A stretch of DNA of 64,000 bases from JAGRKR01 sp041397725 (GCA_041397725.1 JAWKVZ010000006.1:124001-188000); one strand, 5' to 3'; positions 36,713 to 45,716 are shown, counted from the first letter of the stretch. Notes: generated by a model not told the origin, from the sequence alone. Made by a program: numbers and translations.

Positions 36713-38416
36713 CTACTGCGTCGCGATGTGCGCCAGCAGGGCGTCGCGCCGCTGCCCCGCCTCGAGGATGCCCTTGGCCGCCGACTTCTCGTAGAGCTGC
36801 AGGGCAAGACGGGGATCGGGCTTCTCGTTCACGCCCTCGATCTCGGCCAGCACGAGCGGATCGTGGGCCATCCCCATGACCAGCGCCGCCACCGCATAGT
36901 CCGCCTCGACGACCGGCTTCAGAATGGCGCGCGCAGCCCTCACGTCGCCGGCCTTCAGGCGCGCCTCGGCCGCGGCAATGCGCGCGCGCGCTTCGTCCGC
37001 GTCCTTGGGCGGCCCGTTGCCGACCGGCACGGGAGCGGGAACAGCGATGGGCGCCGCGACCGGAGGGGGCGGCGCCGGGCTGGGCGCGGGCACCTGGGCG
37101 ACCACAGGGGGTGCAGCGGGTTGCGGTTGCGGGACAGCGGCGGGGGCTGCTGCCTGCTTCGCGGGTGCGGCGGGCGCCGGACGCGGCGCTGGCGCGGGCT
37201 GTGGCGACGGCGGAGCGGCCTGCGGTCCCGCCGCCGGCATCCACCGGGCCAGATCGAATGCGCCCGTGAGGCCACCGTTGTCGCGGGTGAGAAAGCCCGC
37301 CACAGCGCCGGCAAGGCAGCCGAGAAGCAGGGCAACCAGGGCATATCGGGCCACCGGGCGGCGCAGGCTCACCGGCTTGAGATCGGAGCCGACATGAGCG
37401 CGCCCGACGCCATGCCGCCGGCTCTCGAGCGGCACGTGATCGGCAAGGATCCGCTCCAGCTCGTTGACCGTGCTCGCGGGATCGGCGGCGGGGCCGGGGA
37501 AACGCTCGGGCGGCGGCGCCTCCCGCGGCGAGAGGCGGGGCGGCGGCGGCTCGGCAGCCGGCATCGGCGCGCCCAGCGCCGGCGGCAGGGCCGGAGCCTG
37601 ATCGCCAGGACTGGGTTCCGGCCGCGCGGACATAGGAGCCTGCGCCATCGGGGATCGGCCCACCGCCGGGGCCGGAGGGGCAGACGCCTCGGCCTGATCG
37701 GACATCGGCTGCTCGCCCATGGCGGCGATGGCGGCGGCGAGCGCGTCGATGGAAAACGGCGGCGCGTCGCTCGGCGCAGCCGCCGGGGCTTCGGCCAGGC
37801 GAGCGCGCAGGCTCGGCGATCCCTCGGCGGCAGCCTGTGAAGGGTGTGGCCCTTGGACCGGCCCTTCGCTCATCCCAGGCGCGGCCGGCAATTCGTCGGA
37901 GCGGCGCCGTGCAACGCGCGCAGTCTCGCGCGATCTCGGCGTCGAGCGTGGCGTGGAGCGTGGGGTCACGCCGCGACTGAAACGCTCCTCGTCGAAGGCG
38001 GCAGGCTCCGCGTCACTGTCCTCCCGCCACGTCCCCGCCGGATCAGCCGTCACGCGCGTTCCGAACGGTGGCTCGGGAACGTCATATTCGGGAACGTCGG
38101 GGTCAGGCTCGATTGCGGCTCCGAGCGCCCGCCGCGCGGCGCTGAGAATGTCATCGCCGCCCGGATCGTCCGCACTGTCATCGCCCGGCGCCTCGTGCTC
38201 TGAGGCGGGCTCTGCGACGACGACCAGTTGTGCTGGAGATCGCAGCACCTGTCCTGGTGCGGCCTCGGACTCGGGCTGAGGCTGGCGCGGGGCCTCCTGC
38301 GGCGCCGGTGGCGTCGCCGCGCGGGTGATGCTTGCGAGCATCGAGGCAAAGTCCACCTCTGGCGTGGGCTTGCCACCCCCCTGGTTCGCCCCGCCACCTT
38401 CCCCGTCACGGTTCAT
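36713..38416 (-). CDS. Proline-rich membrane protein with Sel1/TPR-like C-terminus
   Basis: This 567-aa protein is largely disordered. Residues 1-350 are Ala/Pro/Glu-rich with short repeats such as PRSTPRSTPRSR; one membrane segment follows (about 357-377, YALVALLLGCLAGAVAGFLT), then a Pro/Ala spacer of about 70 residues, and finally a helical domain of about 100 residues (DADEARARIAAAEARLKAGDVRAARAILKPVVEADYAVAAL ... PDPRLALQLYEKSAAKGILEAGQRR) that resembles Sel1-like repeats. The ATG at 38416 is preferred to a GTG three codons earlier. Such proteins often reach across the periplasm; the partner is unknown. Confidence 0.78.
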   Translation of the reverse strand: MNRDGEGGGANQGGGKPTPEVDFASMLASITRAATPPAPQEAPRQPQPESEAAPGQVLRSPAQLVVVAEPASEHEAPGDDSADDPGGDDILSAARRALGAAIEPDPDVPEYDVPEPPFGTRVTADPAGTWREDSDAEPAAFDEERFSRGVTPRSTPRSTPRSRETARVARRRSDELPAAPGMSEGPVQGPHPSQAAAEGSPSLRARLAEAPAAAPSDAPPFSIDALAAAIAAMGEQPMSDQAEASAPPAPAVGRSPMAQAPMSARPEPSPGDQAPALPPALGAPMPAAEPPPPRLSPREAPPPERFPGPAADPASTVNELERILADHVPLESRRHGVGRAHVGSDLKPVSLRRPVARYALVALLLGCLAGAVAGFLTRDNGGLTGAFDLARWMPAAGPQAAPPSPQPAPAPRPAPAAPAKQAAAPAAVPQPQPAAPPVVAQVPAPSPAPPPPVAAPIAVPAPVPVGNGPPKDADEARARIAAAEARLKAGDVRAARAILKPVVEADYAVAALVMGMAHDPLVLAEIEGVNEKPDPRLALQLYEKSAAKGILEAGQRRDALLAHIATQ

Positions 38417-38506
38417 GTTACGCACCGAACTCCAAACCTGTCACCAGCGGACCGAAGCCGAGCGAACCTCGGCAGACGCATCGGCTGCTCGTTGCAAATG
38501 GTTACG

Positions 38507-40012
38507 TCAAGACTTGCCGATGCTGGACAGGCGATCAAGCAGTCTCTTGCGGCCTGTCGGGACCTCGGCGGCGGGCGGCGTCGCCGACGCTTCCTCACCG
38601 CTTGGCTCGACAGCCGCCGCCTCGACCGCCGCCACGACGGCGGGATACCGGCGGGTTGCGGTCGCGGCAGCGCCACCGCTCGGCACCATCGTCGCCGGCT
38701 CCGCAGGCTGGGCGGTTTGAGCCGGCGCCCCACCCTCGCCATTGATCTCACGCAGCGCCGGCGCCATCAGGCGCGGACTGACGCTCCGCGGCTCGCCCAC
38801 GCGCTCGGCCAGCCGTGAGCGTCCCGTGCGCGGCTCGATCGGGCGAGGCTGGGCGGAAGCTGGCAGTGTACCGGCCCCGAGCCGCCGCATCTCATCCATG
38901 AAGTGCGCCGCTTGCCGCGCGAGCCGCTCGTTGGCGCCGGCCAACTCGGTGCGCAGGCGATGCAGGGCGCCGTCCTGCTGGTCCGTCTTGACCTGCAAGG
39001 CATTGAGGCGCGCCTTGAGGGCGATACGGCTTTCGCGGATCGACAGCCGGCTCGTCTCCGCGTCCTGCTCCTCGAAGGCCTTGAGCGAGGCCTTGAGAGA
39101 CAGCACCTCGGCGGCCTGCTCGTCGTAGCGCTGCTGGAGCGCCTTGATCTCGCTCTCCCGCGCCGCGAGCTGCCCCTGGCCCGACTTGGCATCCGCCAGC
39201 TTGGTCTCCGCCTCGGCCAGCAGGCCCTTGAGACGATCGATTTCGGAATTGAGGCGGGCGGTCTCGTCGGGGCGCACGGCCAGCGCCTTTTCCAGCCCCA
39301 GCTCTATGCTGGCCGATCTCTGGGCGTGCTCGCGCTCGCTCTCGAGGCGGGCGATCATGCCGGCCTGCTCGACGGCGCGGGCCTGCAGGCCCTCGATCTC
39401 GGCGCGCAAGGCCGCCTCACCCTCGAACACCGCGTCGCGCAGACCGTCGCGATTGCGCGCCTGACGGGCGAGAATGGCCTGCTTCAGGCGAGCGATCTCG
39501 GCCCGCTGCTGGGCGTTGATGGCGCCGATCTCCGCCAGCGCTTCCTTCTGCTTGCGCGCCGTCTCGGACAGCGCTGCGATCTCGCGATCGCGCGCCTCCA
39601 TGAGCGCCTTGGTCTCGATCAGGCGCTGCTCGATCTTCGGCACCCGATCGGTGACGGTCTGCTCGAGCACACGGCGGGCATTCTGATGCTCCTCGAGCTC
39701 GCCCTGCATCATGCTCAGGTTGGACTCGAGATCGCTGATGCGGGCGTCACGGCGGTTGAGTTCGATAAGCTGGCGCGCCGCCCCCAGCTTGGCCTGCTCC
39801 AGCGACATGTGCAGCCGGTGCACACGGATCGCGTAATCGGCGCGGATGCGGTCCTTGTCGGCGCGGATCTCCGCCTCGCTGACCGGCAGGGTGCTTTGCA
39901 GGCGCGCGCGCGTCAGACGCACCGTGCGGGCGCGCAAGGCGGGCGCGATCAGCAGTCCGATGAGACTCGCCGCGGAGAAGCCGAGGAGAACCAGGAGCAC
40001 CGACTGGATCAT
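38507..40012 (-). CDS. Membrane-anchored long coiled-coil protein
   Basis: This 501-aa protein has an N-terminal membrane segment (MIQSVLLVLLGFSAASLIGLLIAPAL) and then a coiled coil from about residue 50 to 390 rich in Ala, Glu, Arg and Leu heptads (ARISDLESNLSMMQGELEEHQ, REIAALSETARKQKEALAEIG). The last 110 residues are Pro/Ala-rich. Proteins of this plan are common in Hyphomicrobiales as hypothetical inner-membrane proteins; a scaffold or division-related role is inference only. The ATG at 40012 starts at the membrane segment; an ATG 17 codons earlier is less likely. Confidence 0.8.
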   Translation of the reverse strand: MIQSVLLVLLGFSAASLIGLLIAPALRARTVRLTRARLQSTLPVSEAEIRADKDRIRADYAIRVHRLHMSLEQAKLGAARQLIELNRRDARISDLESNLSMMQGELEEHQNARRVLEQTVTDRVPKIEQRLIETKALMEARDREIAALSETARKQKEALAEIGAINAQQRAEIARLKQAILARQARNRDGLRDAVFEGEAALRAEIEGLQARAVEQAGMIARLESEREHAQRSASIELGLEKALAVRPDETARLNSEIDRLKGLLAEAETKLADAKSGQGQLAARESEIKALQQRYDEQAAEVLSLKASLKAFEEQDAETSRLSIRESRIALKARLNALQVKTDQQDGALHRLRTELAGANERLARQAAHFMDEMRRLGAGTLPASAQPRPIEPRTGRSRLAERVGEPRSVSPRLMAPALREINGEGGAPAQTAQPAEPATMVPSGGAAATATRRYPAVVAAVEAAAVEPSGEEASATPPAAEVPTGRKRLLDRLSSIGKS

Positions 40013-40307
40013 GTTCACGCTTGCGTCTCCAAGACGGCGGTGTGCTCGTGGTCCCGGGTTCATGGACGTGCCGCAAGCACGTCGTCGGAAACGGCGTTCT
40101 GGTGCGCGAACGCTGACGCCGACCGTGGCCGGCGTTCTCAGACGCTCCTGTTATTCCTTAACACGGTCCGATCGTCGATTCACACTGCGCAAATCAACCT
40201 GAGAACCGCGACCTGTGCAAGCGTGCCCTGCGGGTCACGTCTCCCGGCGGGGAGCACGCGATCCATGGGCGACAGTATGCGAAAATCGCGTTTCGCCCTC
40301 CGCGACC

Positions 40308-41159
40308 TCAGAATGGGTTCCAGGTCGGTCGGCGCGTGAACTTGAGGTAGCCGATGTTGGCGCCGAGCCGCAAGCCGATCCCGGAACGGATGGGCGCCAT
40401 GACCACGCGATCCTGGGCCAGGAACGTGATGCCGACGCCGCCGACCAGATAGGCCGAGCCGTCGACGCCGCCGAAGCGTTGGAACAACTCGCCCGGATGC
40501 GACAGGTTGTAGACGAGGATCATCGTCTTCGAGCCGGCGCCGCCGAAGTCGTAGCCGACCGACGGCCCCTGCCAGAAGACCCTGCGCACGCCAGCGTCCT
40601 TCGTGTAGAGACGTCCCTCGCCATATCGCAACCCGGCCACGAATGCGCCACCGGCCTCCTCTCCGAGGATGTAGCCGTTCGGGCGCCCGCGGCGCTTGAA
40701 CGCGTACTCGATGACGCTCGCCAGACCGCGGGAGATGCTGCCGAAGAAGCCGTGCCCGGCGTCGCGAATCTCGGCCATCGTGTACTCGCCGCGGTCGCGG
40801 CGATACGGCGGCGCGGGCTCGGCCGGATACGGCGGCGGCTGGTAACGCCCGTAGGTGCGCGGCGGCTCGTCGTAGGGCTCGCGGCGCGGCGGATAGGGCT
40901 CGGCCTGATCCACGGGAGGACGGTAGCCCGGCGGCGGCCTGTAGGCGGGCGGCGGCGGCGGCTCGTAGTCGCGATCGCGGCCATAGGTCTCCGGCGGTGC
41001 CGCCTCGCGCGGCGTATAGCCGTCGTAGGGCGGGGGCTCGGATGGATAGGTCCTGATCGGCGGCTGCTGGGCGGTGGCCGGCGACATCGCGCCGACGGCG
41101 CAGACGAGGCCTGCGGCGGCGATGCAGCGGACGAGGAGTCGGTGCGCGTGACGCGGCAT
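40308..41159 (-). CDS. eipA: DUF1134 / EipA-family envelope protein
   Basis: This 283-aa exported protein has a signal peptide (about residues 1-33, LLVRCIAAAGLVCAVGAMSPATAQQ) and a C-terminal DUF1134 domain (about 125-283; ISRGLASVIEYAFKRRGRPNGYILGEEAGGAF, GPSVGYDFGGAGSKTMILVYNL, IGLRLGANIGYLKFT). In Brucella this family (EipA) is a periplasmic protein needed for envelope integrity. Between the two lies an unusually long Pro/Tyr/Arg-rich stretch of about 85 residues with repeated PPP, PPY and YRPP units. The symbol is by family. Confidence 0.85.
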   Translation of the reverse strand: MPRHAHRLLVRCIAAAGLVCAVGAMSPATAQQPPIRTYPSEPPPYDGYTPREAAPPETYGRDRDYEPPPPPAYRPPPGYRPPVDQAEPYPPRREPYDEPPRTYGRYQPPPYPAEPAPPYRRDRGEYTMAEIRDAGHGFFGSISRGLASVIEYAFKRRGRPNGYILGEEAGGAFVAGLRYGEGRLYTKDAGVRRVFWQGPSVGYDFGGAGSKTMILVYNLSHPGELFQRFGGVDGSAYLVGGVGITFLAQDRVVMAPIRSGIGLRLGANIGYLKFTRRPTWNPF

Positions 41160-41400
41160 GTGCGTTCGATCCTGAAACGAGCTCTTGCTCTGTGCCCCGG
41201 CGATCGCGGGATCGAGAGACGCCCGAGCGATGGGGCGCCGGCTCTGCCGGGCCTGTCGGGTTCAGCGGCGGCACGACGCATATGAGCGGGCCGACGCGTG
41301 GCCGCATGACCCCGCCAAGGTAAAAATGATGCTACCGAAGTGTTACCAAACTATGGCCAATTCCAAGCACTTCGAAGACGACACGGGCGAGGATCGCACC

Positions 41401-42228
41401 CTAGTACGGCCGCACCAGTGAGACGTCGGCCCACACCACGAAGCCCGGATTGAGAAATCCCGTCTCGACTTTTCCGTACGCGAGATCATTGCCATCCGCC
41501 GTCGTGACACGACCACCTGCCGCGGTGACGACGGCATGGCCGGCAGCGGTATCCCATTCCATCGTCGGGCCGAGCCGGGGATAGATGTCGGCCTCCCCGG
41601 CAGCGACGACGCAGAATTTCAGCGACGAGCCCGCCGAGCGCAGCTCGACATCGGGGTAGAACGAGAGGAACTGGCGCGTGCCGTCGTCGAGGTGGGATCG
41701 GCTGGCCAGAATCGTGAGCCTGCCGCCGGAGGCCGGCCGCGTGGCGAGCGGGCGAACGTCCGGCCCCGTCAATGCGATCGTCTCCGCGCAATCCGGATCG
41801 ACCCGCAAGCTCACCGCCTGGGCACGGCCGAGCGTCACGTACATGCGGCCTGCCGCCGGCGCATAGACCAAGCCGAACACCGGCCGGCCGGATTCGACGA
41901 GGGCGATGTTGACCGTGAACTCGTCGCGCCGATTGATGAACTCGCGTGTTCCGTCCAGGGGATCGACCAGAAAGAAGCGGTCACCGATGCGCGCGCGCGC
42001 GCCGGCCGCCATGGATTCCTCCGCCACCACCGGCACATCCGGCGCACAGCGGCCGAGGCCGGCCAGAATGATGTCCTCGGCCTCACGGTCGGCGGCAGTC
42101 ACGGGCGAAGCGTCCGCCTTGGTCTCGACGGCCACGCCGCGCCGGTAATGGCCCATGATGGCCCGGCCGGCATCCCTGGCGACGACGACGAGGGCTTCGG
42201 CCAGCGTCTGGAACTCGTGATCGGCCAT
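41401..42228 (-). CDS. cysQ: 3'(2'),5'-bisphosphate nucleotidase CysQ
   Basis: This inositol-monophosphatase-fold enzyme of 275 aa hydrolyses 3'-phosphoadenosine 5'-phosphate (PAP) from sulfate assimilation. It has SPVTAADREAEDIIL, the metal-binding FLVDPLDGTREFINRRDEFTVNIALVE and the C-terminal MEWDTAAGHAVVTAAGG, all characteristic of the CysQ branch. Mg2+ dependence and lithium sensitivity are family traits. It starts head-to-head with the upstream region of chpT. Confidence 0.92.
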   Translation of the reverse strand: MADHEFQTLAEALVVVARDAGRAIMGHYRRGVAVETKADASPVTAADREAEDIILAGLGRCAPDVPVVAEESMAAGARARIGDRFFLVDPLDGTREFINRRDEFTVNIALVESGRPVFGLVYAPAAGRMYVTLGRAQAVSLRVDPDCAETIALTGPDVRPLATRPASGGRLTILASRSHLDDGTRQFLSFYPDVELRSAGSSLKFCVVAAGEADIYPRLGPTMEWDTAAGHAVVTAAGGRVTTADGNDLAYGKVETGFLNPGFVVWADVSLVRPY

Positions 42229-42592
42229 GCCTCTCCCCTCCCGTTACGACACCGACGCAGCTTCGGCTGTGGCCGAAGACGCCGGCGAACCCGCACTGTC
42301 GATCCACCGATTCGAGCTCCGCTCCACTGAAGGCGGGCGAGCCGGGGAGCGAAAGGCGAGCAATTGTCGCGTTGCGATTCGCGGCCTTCCATCCGCACTG
42401 CCACAAGTCATGCAGGCGCCGAGTTTCCTGTTGCTGCATCGAGGGTTGCGACCGCCCCGAGCGGGTGCCTTGGACATTCACCCAAGTCAGTGTATGGAAT
42501 GCGAATCGCAGGCGCACTTGGAGGAACTGTCGGCTCGCGTGGGCATTTGTCCCGAGCAGCCCGAGGTGCGCACTCCCGAGGAGAGGGCCTCC
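42229..42592. other. Divergent intergenic region, cysQ / chpT
   Basis: This 364-bp stretch is open in the chpT frame but lacks conserved sequence before the chpT ATG, which has its own GAGGAGAGGG site. I looked for a CtrA-type TTAA-N7-TTAA pair and did not find one. Nothing else is recognised. Confidence 0.45.
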
Positions 42593-43237
42593 ATGAGCGA
42601 CAAGCTGCACCCCACCGATCTGGACTTTGCGGCCCTGATGTCGAGCAAGATCTGCCACGACATCATCGGGCCGGTCGGCGCGATCTACAACGGCATCGAG
42701 ATCCTCGACGAGGACAGGGACCCGCAGGCGCAGAGCTATGCGCTCGAGATCATCCGTAACGTGACGGCCCAGACCTCGACACGCCTGCAGTTCGCCCGCA
42801 TCGCCTTCGGCGCCGCCGGCTCGGCCGGCTCCACCATCGATCTGCGGTCGGCGCGCGAGATTTCTGAGGGCTACGTCTCCATCGGCAAGCACCGGCTCCA
42901 CTGGCGCGGTCCCGACGGGCAGATGGTCAAGAACCGGGCCAAGCTCCTGCTGAACCTCGTGTCAGCCGCAATTTCCGCACTTCCAAGGGGCGGCGACATC
43001 GATCTGGCCATCGGCGGTACGCTCGAGCAGCCGCACTTCCTGCTCCGCTGCCGGGGCAACGGCGCGCGCCCCCCGCAATTCCTCACCGACTTCGTGTTGG
43101 GCAAGGCGACCGGCCCGCTCGATGCCAACTCCATACAGGCGTACTACACGTGGCGTCTGTCGGCAGAGTCCGGGATGCCCCTGGCGATCCGCAAGGACGG
43201 CGCCGACATCCTCATCGAGGCGCGGGCGCTGCGCTAG
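42593..43237 (+). CDS. chpT: Histidine phosphotransferase ChpT
   Basis: This 214-aa phosphotransferase relays phosphate from the CckA hybrid kinase to CtrA and CpdR, the cell-cycle switch of Alphaproteobacteria. The phospho-accepting histidine is His22 in SSKICHDIIGPVGAIYNGIEIL, and the C-terminal part has the degenerate Bergerat-like fold (LLLNLVSAAISALPRGGDIDL). The start at 42593 is set by a strong GAGGAGAGGG ribosome site and by the family's usual length. A single-domain response regulator follows 239 bp downstream. Confidence 0.93.
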   Translation: MSDKLHPTDLDFAALMSSKICHDIIGPVGAIYNGIEILDEDRDPQAQSYALEIIRNVTAQTSTRLQFARIAFGAAGSAGSTIDLRSAREISEGYVSIGKHRLHWRGPDGQMVKNRAKLLLNLVSAAISALPRGGDIDLAIGGTLEQPHFLLRCRGNGARPPQFLTDFVLGKATGPLDANSIQAYYTWRLSAESGMPLAIRKDGADILIEARALR

Positions 43238-43476
43238 ACTGCGGGAACGCGACCATCACCTCGCCACGGCCGGCCGGAGAGCGGGTTGCGCCACCCGGCG
43301 GGGGCTGCCGCTTTGCCCGCGAGCCCCCCACTGGGGCGCTCGCTCAAGCAGCCACACGGCTTTAGATAATTTTCACGCTTCCGAGGCAAAGTAGTGGCGA
43401 TCCAGTCAAGCAACCTTTGCGTGCATTTCGATCCATTCAGTGGGGGCAACACGTGCACAGGCCAGCGGAGCGAGAC

Positions 43477-43842
43477 ATGAAGCAGTGCCTTGTGGTCGAT
43501 GATTCCGTCGTCATTCGTAAAGTGGCGCGACGCATCCTTCAGCGCCTCAATTTCGAGACGATCGAAGCGGAGAACGGCCAGGAGGCTCTGGAACGCTGCC
43601 AGTCCGAGATGCCCGATGCCATCCTCCTCGACTGGCACATGCCCGTGGCCAACGGCCACGACTTTCTCAACGGCCTCAAATCTCAGACCAGCGGCCCCCG
43701 GCCCATCGTTTTCTACTGCACGACGGAAAACGACCCCATCGACATCTCGCGCGCGCTGAGCGCTGGCGCCCACGACTACATCCTCAAGCCGTTTGATCGC
43801 GAGACCATCGAGGCCAAGCTGGCCGAGCACGGCTTGGTCTGA
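43477..43842 (+). CDS. Single-domain response regulator (CheY-like)
   Basis: This 121-aa receiver has an intact phosphorylation site: acidic pair Asp8/Asp9 (VVDDS), acceptor Asp52 (LLDWHMP), Thr82/83 region (FYCTTEN) and Lys104 (ILKPF). There is no output domain, so it must act by protein contact or as a phosphate sink. It follows chpT in the same direction and may be a ChpT-pathway receiver. Its sequence differs from CpdR, so the name CpdR is not given. The ATG at 43477 begins directly at beta-1. Confidence 0.88.
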   Translation: MKQCLVVDDSVVIRKVARRILQRLNFETIEAENGQEALERCQSEMPDAILLDWHMPVANGHDFLNGLKSQTSGPRPIVFYCTTENDPIDISRALSAGAHDYILKPFDRETIEAKLAEHGLV

Positions 43843-43988
43843 CCGCCACGCGTCCACACGCCCGGCCGGCGAACCGGAACCCGTCGAGCCCTTCCTGCAC
43901 CTGCGATTCAGAGTGTGATGCACGACCTCATGGTCTCGCGGCCGCGAGTCCGCCATAGTCGGTCACGCTCCAGGATCTGGCTCGTTGC

Positions 43989-44840
43989 ATGAACTATCGC
44001 CACGCCTACCATGCCGGCAATTTTGCCGACGTGCACAAGCACGCCGTGCTCGCCCTCGTGCTCGCACACCTTTCGGCCAAGGTCACGCCCTTCCGCGTGG
44101 TCGATACCCATGCCGGCATCGGCCGCTACGATCTTGCAGCGGTCGAGGCCGAGAAGACCGGCGAATGGACGGCCGGCATCGGCCGCCTGCTGGGCGAGGA
44201 CAGCGCACCGATCCCCGACGAGATCACGCCGCTCCTGGCCGCCTACCTCGATGCCGTACGGGCGGAAAACGCCGACGGCGTCCTGCGCTGGTATCCAGGC
44301 TCTCCCCGCATCGCCCGCAGCCTGCTGCGCCCGGACGACCGCCTGATCGCCGTCGAGTTGCATCCCGAGGATACACAGGCACTCGCCGCCGAGTTTCGCC
44401 GTGACCGCCAGGTCAAGGTGCTCGCCATAGACGCCTGGCACGCCCTCAAGTCGCTGTTGCCGCCCAAAGAACGGCGCGGGCTCGTACTCATCGACCCGCC
44501 TTACGAGTCGACCACCGAGGTCGACGACACGTTCGCTGGACTTCGTGCGGGGCTGCGTCGTTTCGCGAACGGCATCTTCATGCTCTGGTATCCGATCAAG
44601 GCGACGGCCTCCGTCCTCGACATGCAAGCGCGCCTCGCGCAACTCGAGGTCGACAAGCTGCTGATCTCGGAGCTGGTGGTCCGGCGCCCCGACGGCGACG
44701 GACGCCTGCACGGCAGCGGACTGGCCCTCGTCAATCCGCCGTTTCAGCTTCGCGCGCAGCTCGATGTCCTCCTGCCGTTCCTGGCCGCGCGGCTGAGCCA
44801 GGGGAAGGGCGCGACGCACCGTCTGGAGGCCCGAATGTGA
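43989..44840 (+). CDS. rlmJ: 23S rRNA (adenine2030-N6)-methyltransferase RlmJ
   Basis: This enzyme methylates A2030 of 23S rRNA. It has the invariant N-terminus MNYRHAYHAGNFADVHKHAVL, the SAM-site stretch FRVVDTHAGIGRYDL, and the catalytic DPPY in LIDPPYESTTEVD. The 283 aa are the usual size. It stands alone with the cold-shock gene downstream. Confidence 0.94.
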   Translation: MNYRHAYHAGNFADVHKHAVLALVLAHLSAKVTPFRVVDTHAGIGRYDLAAVEAEKTGEWTAGIGRLLGEDSAPIPDEITPLLAAYLDAVRAENADGVLRWYPGSPRIARSLLRPDDRLIAVELHPEDTQALAAEFRRDRQVKVLAIDAWHALKSLLPPKERRGLVLIDPPYESTTEVDDTFAGLRAGLRRFANGIFMLWYPIKATASVLDMQARLAQLEVDKLLISELVVRRPDGDGRLHGSGLALVNPPFQLRAQLDVLLPFLAARLSQGKGATHRLEARM

Positions 44841-45082
44841 TCGTCCGGCAAGGCCGGCGCCCTATACCGGAACCCCGCCCGAAAGCCAGTTAGACCTTTC
44901 TCTATAAGCGTAACGATACATTTTTCTTGCGAATGACTAGACGTTGTTGAATACTTCGGCCGTTCGGGCGACCTATCGGACCCGGCGGAAAGTGATTGCG
45001 CGCCTCTATAGTATACAAAATTACAATGTTGGTTGCCGCGCCTACGTTCCCCGACTAACGACGAGTCTGCTCAGCACCACCC

Positions 45083-45104
45083 GGCGTGTGCTGCAGCGCA
45101 CGCC
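45083..45104 (+). other. Hairpin in the cold-shock gene leader
   Basis: GGCGTGTGC and GCGCACGCC form a 9-bp stem (one G-U pair) with a TGCA loop, ending 33 nt before the cold-shock ATG and about 18 nt before its GAGGAG ribosome site. The region upstream is AT-rich (TATAGTATAC near 45008), giving a leader of roughly 100-130 nt if transcription begins there, as known for cold-shock mRNAs. Confidence 0.5.
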
Positions 45105-45137
45105 ATCATTCGAAATGGGGACGAGGAGCTCCACTCT

Positions 45138-45353
45138 ATGCGCCAGACTGGAAAAGTTAAATTCTTCAATCAGACCAAGGGTTTCGGCTTCATCACACCG
45201 GACGAAGGCGGTAAGGACGTGTTCGTTCACGTCACCGCGGTCGAGCGCTCGGGCATCGGCCCCCTCGACGAGGGCATGCGCGTGTCGTTCGAGACCGAGC
45301 CGGACAAGCGCGGCAAGGGCCCCAAGGCCGTCAATCTGCAGCTTGCCGACTAG
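45138..45353 (+). CDS. Cold-shock domain protein (CspA family)
   Basis: This 71-aa single OB-fold protein binds single-stranded RNA/DNA. RNP1 reads KGFGFIT and RNP2 DVFVHVT, both intact; the opening MRQTGKVKFFNQTKGFGFI is standard. The ATG at 45138 is preceded by GAGGAG. A structured leader lies upstream and a perfect 12-bp hairpin terminator downstream. The gene is probably monocistronic and temperature- or growth-phase-regulated. Confidence 0.95.
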   Translation: MRQTGKVKFFNQTKGFGFITPDEGGKDVFVHVTAVERSGIGPLDEGMRVSFETEPDKRGKGPKAVNLQLAD

Positions 45354-45379
45354 GCACCCACGGATCGCGCCGGAATTAC

Positions 45380-45410
45380 GGGATGGGAGCGCCACGCTCC
45401 CATCCCGTTT
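45380..45410 (+). terminator. Strong terminator after the cold-shock gene
   Basis: GGGATGGGAGCG and CGCTCCCATCCC form a perfect 12-bp stem with a CCA loop, followed by GTTT. It begins 27 bp after the cold-shock stop and also lies 31 bp past the stop of the convergent small membrane gene, so it may serve both. Confidence 0.9.
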
Positions 45411-45440
45411 GCATGACTGCTGAGGTTATTCGACCACGCC

Positions 45441-45716
45441 TCAGCGGCTGAAAGCACGCTTCAGGACGCCGATGAGGATCATGACGACGCCACCGCCGAC
45501 GCCGCCGCCGGCCACCTGAGACAGGATCGACTCGAGATTGAGACCGCCCCCGGCGGACATGTTCAGGACCTGTTGCAGGATCTGACCGCCGAGACCGCCG
45601 CCGACAATACCGGCCAGCGAGTTGCCGAGCGTGCCGAGACTGAGGTTCTTCAACAAAGAACCGGCGACATTGCCGCCGACCGCCCCGCTGAGCAGCTGGA
45701 TAAGCAGCGCTTCCAT
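45441..45716 (-). CDS. Small glycine-rich membrane protein
   Basis: This 91-aa protein is made almost entirely of hydrophobic and glycine residues. It has repeated GG spacing (VGGNVAGSLL, IVGGGLGGQIL, VAGGGVGGGVVMILIGVL) and ends RAFSR. The C-terminal stretch is a clear membrane helix; the glycine-rich parts could insert in or coat a membrane. Such proteins occur in Hyphomicrobiales without known function. It is convergent with the cold-shock gene. Confidence 0.7.
   Translation of the reverse strand: MEALLIQLLSGAVGGNVAGSLLKNLSLGTLGNSLAGIVGGGLGGQILQQVLNMSAGGGLNLESILSQVAGGGVGGGVVMILIGVLKRAFSR

Noticed and set aside
38903..40339. Rightward 478-codon frame
   Set aside because: It is antisense to the coiled-coil protein; apparent Leu/Arg repeats simply mirror the coiled coil's heptads.
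42229..43476. CtrA boxes around chpT
   Set aside because: No TTAA-N7-TTAA pair was found upstream of chpT or the receiver gene.
43477..43842. Naming the receiver CpdR or DivK
   Set aside because: The sequence around the acceptor site and the N-terminus does not match what I know of either; only the receiver fold is supported.
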